DNA from: Deltaproteobacteria bacterium
Lineage (GTDB): Bacteria; Myxococcota_A; UBA9160; SZUA-336
Direction: 5' to 3'
Length of the DNA: 9,846 nt
Assembly (NCBI GenBank): GCA_030665705.1
Contig: DAOUZG010000040.1
Location: forward strand, 1 to 9,846
Within the stretch, counting starts at the first letter, position 1. Each line of letters begins with the position of its first letter. Of the stretch, positions 5,740-9,846 are shown in pieces. The translations under genes and the position numbers were made by a program. The notes under the pieces are model-generated. The model was not told where the DNA came from, did not search any database, and saw only the letters and a list, made by a program, of their open reading frames with translations.

Positions 5740-7130
5740 CGCCGCGGATCCTGGTCGTTGACGACGAGCGCGCGATCCAGCTCGCGCTGCGGGGCGTGCT
5801 GCGGCGGGAGGGTTACGACGTCGAGATGGTGGGCTCCGGGGAGGAGGCGCTGGCCCGTCTGCGCGACTCGACCTTCGACCTCGTGTTGACAGACCTCGTG
5901 CTCGGTCGGGGTCCGAGCGGGATGGACCTGCTCCGCGAGGTGAAGCGGACCCTTCCGGAGACCGTGGTTGTCATGATCACGGCCCACGGGTCGGAGAAGG
6001 TGGCGGTCGAAGCGATGAAGCTCGGAGCCGAGGACTACATACCCAAGCCGTTCGACAACGACGAGATCCGGCTCGTGGTCCGCCGGGCTCTCGAGAGGAC
6101 CCGGCTCGCACGCGAGCACCGGATCCTCCTCGAGCGTGTCCAGCGGGAGTTCGGATTCGACAACCTGATCGGCACGGGTCCCGCCATGCGGGGCGTCTTC
6201 GAGACCGTCCGCAAGGTCGCCGAGACCGACCTGACCGTTCTCGTTCGCGGCGACAGCGGCACCGGCAAAGAGCTGGTGGCTCAAGCCCTCCACCAGCACA
6301 GCCAGCGACGAACGCGTCCGTTCATCGCGGTGAATTGTGCCGCCATCAGCCGCGAGCTCGTTGAGAGTGAGCTGTTCGGTCACGAGAAGGGCGCGTTCAC
6401 CGGCGCGGATGCTCGGCGGGTGGGCCGTTTCGAGGCGGCGGACGGAGGAACGATCTTCCTGGACGAAATCGGGGACATGGCGCCGGAGACCCAGGCGAAG
6501 GTGCTACGGGTTAGCCAGGAGCGGTCTTTCGAACGTGTGGGAGGCACGCAACCGATCGAGGTCGATGTTCGCATCGTTGCAGCTACGCACCGCGACCTCG
6601 AACGCGAGGTCGAAGAGGGACGCTTCCGCGAGGATCTCTACTATCGCCTCCGCGTCGTCGAGATCGCGCTTCCCCCGCTGCGGGAACGTCGGGAAGACAT
6701 CCCGCTTCTGGCGGAGCGTTTTCTCAAGCAGCTCGCAGAGCGTCTCGGCCGTGACCGCAAACGCCTGAGCGAGGAAGCTCTTGCGGGGCTGGTTCGATAC
6801 GCGTGGCCCGGAAACGTGCGAGAGCTTCGGAATGCGGTGGAGCAGGCGGCGGTGCTCTCGAGCGGTCCTGCGATCGAAGAGGAGGATCTGCGGCTGGATC
6901 CTCGGGCAGCCACCGCGAGTGCTGGATCGGTCGATACGACGCTTCCGTTCCGCGAGGCCAAGCAGGGAGCGGTTGAGACGTTTGAACGGGCGTACCTCCT
7001 GCGCGCTTTGCGGGCCCACGGGGGGAACGTCTCCCGGACCGCGGAGGCGATCGGGATGGTACGGCAGAGTCTTCAGCAGAAGATCCGCGAGCTCGGTCTC
7101 CGAGACGAAGACTGGAGCTCGGATTCGTAA
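5736..7130 (+). CDS. NtrC-family sigma-54-dependent response regulator
   Basis: A 464-residue protein with all three NtrC-family modules. The receiver (about 4-118) has acidic Asp9/Asp10, phospho-acceptor Asp53, Thr82 and Lys104. The AAA+ activator domain (about 143-385) has Walker A GDSGTGKE (172-179), an intact GAFTGA sigma-54-contact loop (219-224), Walker B IFLDEIGD (240-247) and the family PGNVREL segment. A Fis-type helix-turn-helix (about 425-456) has the NVSRTAEAIGMVRQSLQQKI pattern. With GAFTGA intact it should remodel sigma-54 holoenzyme. The ATG overlaps the kinase stop by four bases, and GGAGG lies at 5721-5725. The likely targets are the two sigma-54 promoters flanking the upstream control region. 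The place of the gene resembles that of pspF, but PspF lacks a receiver domain. Confidence 0.96.
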   Translation: MTPRILVVDDERAIQLALRGVLRREGYDVEMVGSGEEALARLRDSTFDLVLTDLVLGRGPSGMDLLREVKRTLPETVVVMITAHGSEKVAVEAMKLGAEDYIPKPFDNDEIRLVVRRALERTRLAREHRILLERVQREFGFDNLIGTGPAMRGVFETVRKVAETDLTVLVRGDSGTGKELVAQALHQHSQRRTRPFIAVNCAAISRELVESELFGHEKGAFTGADARRVGRFEAADGGTIFLDEIGDMAPETQAKVLRVSQERSFERVGGTQPIEVDVRIVAATHRDLEREVEEGRFREDLYYRLRVVEIALPPLRERREDIPLLAERFLKQLAERLGRDRKRLSEEALAGLVRYAWPGNVRELRNAVEQAAVLSSGPAIEEEDLRLDPRAATASAGSVDTTLPFREAKQGAVETFERAYLLRALRAHGGNVSRTAEAIGMVRQSLQQKIRELGLRDEDWSSDS

Positions 7131-7147
7131 GGCGCGCCACGGGCGTG

Positions 7148-7189
7148 CCGTGCAGGTGGGGGGACTCGGCCACCCGATCTCCTGCACGG
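7148..7189 (+). repeat. Hairpin CCGTGCAGG / CCTGCACGG before the PspA-like gene
   Basis: Nine-base perfect arms at 7148-7156 and 7181-7189 lie in the 74-nt gap between regulator and PspA-like gene, with a 24-base spacer that holds a further short pairing (GGTGG/CCACC). There is no T-run, so it is not an obvious terminator. It may be an mRNA stem that tunes or protects the pspA-like message, or a protein-binding palindrome. No sigma-54 promoter is seen in this gap, so the gene is probably read through from 4579-4595. Confidence 0.5.
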
Positions 7190-7192
7190 GAA

Positions 7193-7199
7193 AAGGAGG
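7193..7199 (+). promoter_or_regulatory. Strong ribosome binding site fixing the PspA-like start
   Basis: AAGGAGG, a near-perfect Shine-Dalgarno, lies five bases before the ATG at 7205. It rules out the longer in-phase GTG at 7145, whose extra residues do not resemble a PspA N-terminus. It suggests this gene is translated more strongly than the kinase and regulator, which fits an abundant effector. Confidence 0.85.
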
Positions 7200-7204
7200 A
7201 TGCG

Positions 7205-7963
7205 ATGACGACCAAGCAACGCCGAGGGCTTCTCGGTCGGCTCAAGAACCTGCTCGAGGGCATGTTCGCGATGTGGGTCCGTAACCGCGAGACGCAGAGC
7301 CCGGAGGCGGTTTACGAGCAGGCGATTCGAGAGCGGACACGACAGTACCGCGAGCTCAAACAAGCGGTTGCCGGAATTCTGTACATGCGAAATAAGCTCG
7401 GGAGGGAGATCCGCGAGCGAAGGACGGACCTTACGCGTCTACAGGCCGACATCGCTCGGGCGGTGCGGAGAGGGGACGACGAGGTGGCCGTTGCGCTCAT
7501 CCAGCAGAAGGAGAATCTGGTTCAGGAGCTCGATCACGTGGAGGAAGAGCTCGTGCAGGTGCAGAACGAGGTCGAAGGAGCCAAGGTGAACCTGACCCGG
7601 TTCCGGGGTGCGATACGGGCGCTGGAGCGCGAGAGGGCGCGGGCGCTGGCAACACTCGCAAACGCCCGAGCTCGTGAACGCATTCAGGAAGCCCTGCGGG
7701 GACTGTCAGTGGACAGCGAGATGCAGGCGCTCGAGTCGGTTCGCGAGTACATCGCCCGACTGGTTTCGGAGAGCCGCCTGGACAAAGAACTCGAGGATGC
7801 CGGCCTGCAGGCGCGCATCCGGGAGATCCGCGAGGAGACGCGAACCGAGGCCGCGCGACGCGAGCTCGACGAGCGCAAGCGCCGCCTGCTCCCCGTGATT
7901 CCCGCCGGCTCGACGGACGGCGTCCCCGTCCAAGCTACGGGAGCCCAAGCTACGGGAGCCTGA
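7205..7963 (+). CDS. PspA/IM30 (Vipp1)-family coiled-coil membrane-stress protein
   Basis: A 252-residue, highly charged, nearly all-helical protein. It opens with an amphipathic segment (LLGRLKNLLEGMFAMW, about 9-24), then an SPEAVYEQAIRERTRQYREL helix. A long coiled coil follows at about 40-160, with the DDEVAVALIQQKENLVQEL stretch (91-109) equivalent to the PspA hairpin turn, and further helices to about 228. This matches the PspA/IM30 ESCRT-III-like fold, whose members polymerise on damaged membranes. It is somewhat longer than typical PspA (about 220 residues) owing to a low-complexity tail ending in two QATGA repeats. Identity to named PspA proteins looks distant, so family membership is by pattern. 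In this operon it is the likely effector of the kinase-regulator pair. Confidence 0.82.
   Translation: MTTKQRRGLLGRLKNLLEGMFAMWVRNRETQSPEAVYEQAIRERTRQYRELKQAVAGILYMRNKLGREIRERRTDLTRLQADIARAVRRGDDEVAVALIQQKENLVQELDHVEEELVQVQNEVEGAKVNLTRFRGAIRALERERARALATLANARARERIQEALRGLSVDSEMQALESVREYIARLVSESRLDKELEDAGLQARIREIREETRTEAARRELDERKRRLLPVIPAGSTDGVPVQATGAQATGA
7931..7960 (+). repeat. Perfect 15-bp tandem duplication at the 3' end of the PspA-like gene
   Basis: CAAGCTACGGGAGCC occurs twice head to tail (7931-7945 and 7946-7960), directly followed by the TGA stop. Being in frame, it adds a second QATGA to the protein C-terminus. Confidence 0.95.
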
Positions 7964-8006
7964 GGTCGGGTCGAACCGGTGGATCACGCGCTCCGGAGGC
8001 GAATCG

Positions 8007-8543
8007 ATGACTGAGCTCAAGCCGGTTGCGGAGGCAGATTCAACAGACCGACGAGGATTCTGGGAGCGTCTGTACGGAGCGCTCACGCTCGACGCCGCCG
8101 TCTTCGAAGAGGTCCAGCACGACGCCCGATCGATGGCCCAGGCAGCCGGCGTCGTTGGCCTGGCTGCCGTTGCCAGGGGGTTGGGATTCGGCGATATTTT
8201 CCATAGCCTGGTGGCTGGATTCGTTGGATGGGTGGTCGCGGCGGCTGCGGTTTGGATCATCGGCGTCAAAATCCTAGAGCACAGGTCCGACTATCCCGAA
8301 CTCCTTCGAACGGTCGGGTTCGCCACCGCCCCTCGGGTTCTGCTGGTTCTGGGAATCCTGCCCCTCGGGCCCCTTCGCCCCCTGCTCTGGTTGTTCGTGC
8401 TCTTTCTCATGGTGATCGCCTTCGTAGTCGCCGTGCGACAGGCGCTGGATGTGACGACCGATCGGGCCGTCTTCGTCTGCCTGGTCGCGGCGTTGCTGAA
8501 CGTCCTGCCCTCGGTGCTACTCGGGAACATGGCCTGGCTCTGA
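8007..8543 (+). CDS. Yip1-family integral membrane protein
   Basis: A 178-residue protein with a soluble N-terminus of about 40 residues (FWERLYGALTLDAAVFEEV resembles the Yip1-domain entry) and four to five hydrophobic segments at about 43-58, 66-90, 108-120, 125-145 and 154-174. The conserved-looking DYPELLRTVGFATAPRVLL stretch (95-113) between helices is typical of bacterial Yip1-domain (PF04893) proteins. Their biochemical role is mostly unknown. The ATG has CGGAGG at 7994-7999 with a seven-base spacer and lies 43 nt after the PspA-like gene, so it is probably in the same operon. It could be a membrane partner or anchor for the PspA-like protein, in the way PspB/PspC serve enterobacterial PspA; that is inference. 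Confidence 0.78.
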   Translation: MTELKPVAEADSTDRRGFWERLYGALTLDAAVFEEVQHDARSMAQAAGVVGLAAVARGLGFGDIFHSLVAGFVGWVVAAAAVWIIGVKILEHRSDYPELLRTVGFATAPRVLLVLGILPLGPLRPLLWLFVLFLMVIAFVVAVRQALDVTTDRAVFVCLVAALLNVLPSVLLGNMAWL

Positions 8544-8578
8544 GCCGAGGCGGGTTCAGACGCAAGCAGGCGTCGATC

Positions 8579-9628
8579 CTGCGACGGATCTTCGTTGGCG
8601 ATCCGCGCCGTTCCACAACCTCGAACCGCCCGATCGCGCTGTCAGTCGCGATCCTCCTCCTCGTGTGTGGCGCCTGTACAGCCCACGAGGGGCCTCGCGG
8701 GGGGTGGCAGACAGAGTTGCTTCGCGACCATCCGCTGGTCGGAACCGTCTGGGACGTGAGGACCGGCGAGCAGATCGACGTTCTGGAGCTGGCCCGTCGG
8801 GCGCGTGCCGCGCGCTTTGTTCTGCTCGGCGAGAAACACGACAACTCGGATCATCACAGGCTCCAGGCCTGGGTTCTCGAGCAGATCGTGGAAGGGGATC
8901 GCCGTCCTGCGGTCGCGTTCGAGATGATACGAACCGATTCGGACGAGGCCTTGCGGGCTTACCTCGCAGACCACCCCCGCGACGCGGAGGGTCTTGCTTC
9001 CGCCGTCGGCTGGGAGGAGAGCGGTTGGCCGGCCTGGAAGTTCTACCGCCCGATTGCCGAAGTCGCGCTCGAGAACGGACTCGAGATCGTCGCCGCGAAC
9101 CTCTCGCAAGCGGATGTGCGCCGGATCTCGCGAGAAGGTTTCGACGTCCTTCCCGAAGCACTACGGCATCGTACCGGCCTCGACGAGGAGCTCGCGCCCG
9201 AGCTCGAAGAGAGCCTCGCCGAGGAGATCCGCGCGGGTCACTGCGGTGTCCTACCCGAGAAAGCGGTTCGAGGGATGATCCGCGTGCAACGGGCTCGCGA
9301 TGCGCAGATGGCCGATCGTCTCCTCGAGCCCCCTCGCGAGGACGGGGTGGTGTTGATTGCAGGTTCAGGACATGTGCTTCGCACGCGAGCCGTCCCGGCG
9401 ATCCTCGAGCGTCACGTGCCTCCGGACACCGTGTTCACGGTGGGATTCTTCGAGGTGATGCGCGGCGTGGAAGAGCCCTACCTCCCCATGTCGGGCAGCG
9501 ATGGGAACCCCGAGTTCGACGTTGTCTGGCTCACGCCCCGTGTGTACGAGGCCGATCCGTGCGAGCGGTTCAAGGAGCAGCTCGAAAAGCTGCGCCACCA
9601 GCACGAACAAACGCCAGCGGAAGAATGA
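8579..9628 (+). CDS. ChaN-like (Tiki/EreA superfamily) putative lipoprotein; start uncertain
   Basis: Numbered from a tentative CTG at 8579, the product has 349 residues. A basic head leads to a hydrophobic stretch (IALSVAILLLVCGAC) with a possible lipobox ending at Cys33. The ChaN/DUF399-type domain follows. It has LLGEKHDNSDHH (82-93), FEM (114-116), HC at 221-222, an RARDAQMADRL helix (238-248) and GSGHVLRTRAVP (262-273), the metal/haem-site pattern of this superfamily. ChaN of Campylobacter is a haem-binding lipoprotein, and relatives include hydrolases. No ATG, GTG or TTG lies between the in-phase ATG at 8228, deep inside the Yip1 gene, and the GTG at 8663 within the signal core. The real start may be CTG at 8579, or CTG at 8540, which overlaps the preceding TGA as CTGA. 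Function in this operon is unknown. Confidence 0.8.
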   Translation: MRRIFVGDPRRSTTSNRPIALSVAILLLVCGACTAHEGPRGGWQTELLRDHPLVGTVWDVRTGEQIDVLELARRARAARFVLLGEKHDNSDHHRLQAWVLEQIVEGDRRPAVAFEMIRTDSDEALRAYLADHPRDAEGLASAVGWEESGWPAWKFYRPIAEVALENGLEIVAANLSQADVRRISREGFDVLPEALRHRTGLDEELAPELEESLAEEIRAGHCGVLPEKAVRGMIRVQRARDAQMADRLLEPPREDGVVLIAGSGHVLRTRAVPAILERHVPPDTVFTVGFFEVMRGVEEPYLPMSGSDGNPEFDVVWLTPRVYEADPCERFKEQLEKLRHQHEQTPAEE

Positions 9629-9641
9629 GGCGCGAGCGCAA

Positions 9642-9661
9642 GCCGCGCCTGCAGGCGCGGC
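9642..9661. terminator. Perfect 20-bp palindrome downstream of the ChaN-like gene
   Basis: GCCGCGCCTGCAGGCGCGGC is fully self-complementary and starts 13 bases after the TGA. In RNA it could fold with a small loop, and it sits where an operon terminator would. There is no following U-run, so intrinsic termination is doubtful; it may instead be a 3' stabilising stem. Confidence 0.4.
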
Positions 9662-9725
9662 GCGCAGTGAGGCGAAGCCGAACGTAGTGTGGTCGGCCGC
9701 GGCCGCCCGGTCTTAGCGGGTTAGC

Positions 9726-9742
9726 GGGCGGGCAAGCCGCCC
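9726..9742. terminator. Hairpin GGGCGG-GCAAG-CCGCCC, possible bidirectional terminator
   Basis: A six-base GC stem with a five-base loop, followed on the plus strand only by TT. It lies between the ChaN-like gene and the possible minus-strand gene end at 9787, so it could serve both directions. A second small stem, CGCAC-GCG-GTGCG, follows at 9747-9759. Confidence 0.35.
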
Positions 9743-9786
9743 TTCCCGCACGCGGTGCGACTGCGTACGCCGCTCGCCGGGTACCA

Positions 9787-9846
9787 CTAAGACTCCCGCA
9801 ATCGGTTCACCTCCAGGTGGGCGGCGCGGACCGGCTCCGGCAGGCG
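9787..9846 (-). CDS. Possible C-terminal end of a minus-strand gene cut by the window edge
   Basis: Reading leftward from the right edge, one frame stays open for 19 codons and ends at a TAG (9789-9787), giving RLPEPVRAAHLEVNRLRES. Most third positions are G or C, as in the real genes here, and the composition is like an ordinary helical protein end. It is too short to identify and could be chance. If real, it converges on the ChaN-like gene across the hairpin-rich gap. Confidence 0.35.
   Translation of the reverse strand, partial: RLPEPVRAAHLEVNRLRES

Larger units (their letters stand above)
9629..9786. other. Non-coding, hairpin-rich intergenic region
   Basis: No gene is seen. It contains a 20-bp perfect palindrome (9642-9661), the GC palindrome CGGCCGCGGCCG (9694-9705), the tandem repeat TTAGCGGG twice (9713-9728), and stems at 9726-9742 and 9747-9759. 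GTCTTAG at 9710-9716 can also pair with CTAAGAC at 9787-9793. This is most simply a transcription-stop zone between convergent genes, although none of the stems is followed by a T-run. Confidence 0.55.

Noticed and set aside
7131..7204. Separate sigma-54 promoter for the PspA-like gene
   Set aside because: I looked for GG-N10-GC with TGGCA/TTGC surroundings and found none with correct spacing; the gap holds an inverted repeat and a ribosome binding site only.
8665..9687. Alternative plus-strand frame of 340 codons over the ChaN-like gene
   Set aside because: Arg-rich shadow frame; the ChaN motifs (GEKHD, FEM, GSGH) are in the other frame.
9629..9846. tRNA, tmRNA or other standard RNA gene in the right-hand gap
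   Set aside because: No cloverleaf, T-loop GTTCGA pattern or tmRNA/SRP landmark could be found on either strand.
1..9846. CRISPR array, insertion sequence or prophage genes
   Set aside because: No regularly spaced repeats, transposase, integrase or phage structural motifs are present.

Overview
This window is GC-rich, densely coded bacterial DNA. It holds eight well-supported protein genes, one possible partial gene at the right edge, and one clear regulatory hub. The organism cannot be named from the sequence. A cytochrome P450 and an LLM-class (F420-type) oxidoreductase next to a sigma-54/NtrC-type regulator and a PspA homologue argues against most Actinobacteria, which usually lack sigma-54. 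A GC-rich lineage of the old deltaproteobacterial or soil-candidate-phylum kind (Myxococcota, Binatota or Desulfobacterota relatives) would fit; this is inference.

Left block (1-3422, plus strand). After about 375 bases with no convincing gene come an alpha/beta hydrolase of the hormone-sensitive-lipase family (377-1267), a cytochrome P450 (1333-2535) and an LLM-class flavin/F420 oxidoreductase (2559-3422, GTG start). Each has a good Shine-Dalgarno and the gaps are short (65 and 23 nt), so they look like one catabolic or biotransformation operon. The substrate is unknown. The last gene converges on the next one, and the two share the palindrome CTAG, which gives both stop codons.

Right block (3419-9628). 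This looks like a phage-shock-protein (Psp)-like envelope-stress locus arranged around a divergent 323-base control region (4334-4656). To the left, on the minus strand, is a DUF4097/toast-rack repeat protein. To the right, on the plus strand, are a 2TM-domain histidine kinase, a full-length NtrC-family sigma-54 activator (stop and start overlap as ATGA), a PspA/IM30-like coiled-coil protein, a Yip1-family membrane protein and a ChaN-like putative lipoprotein. The control region carries a consensus-perfect -24/-12 (sigma-54) promoter facing right at 4579-4595 and a second good one facing left at 4371-4386. Between them are two inverted repeats that could be activator binding sites, one of which spans a run of ten G. 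Both promoters also settle the start codons of the flanking genes.

The simplest model is as follows. The kinase senses membrane stress within the bilayer and phosphorylates the NtrC-type regulator. The regulator then drives sigma-54 transcription of its own operon, including pspA-like, Yip1 and ChaN genes, and of the divergent toast-rack gene. In the textbook enterobacterial system the sigma-54 activator PspF has no receiver domain and is held in check by PspA; here a complete two-component pair takes that place.

The right end (9629-9786) is non-coding and full of hairpins, between the ChaN gene and what may be the last 19 codons of a minus-strand gene entering from beyond the window.
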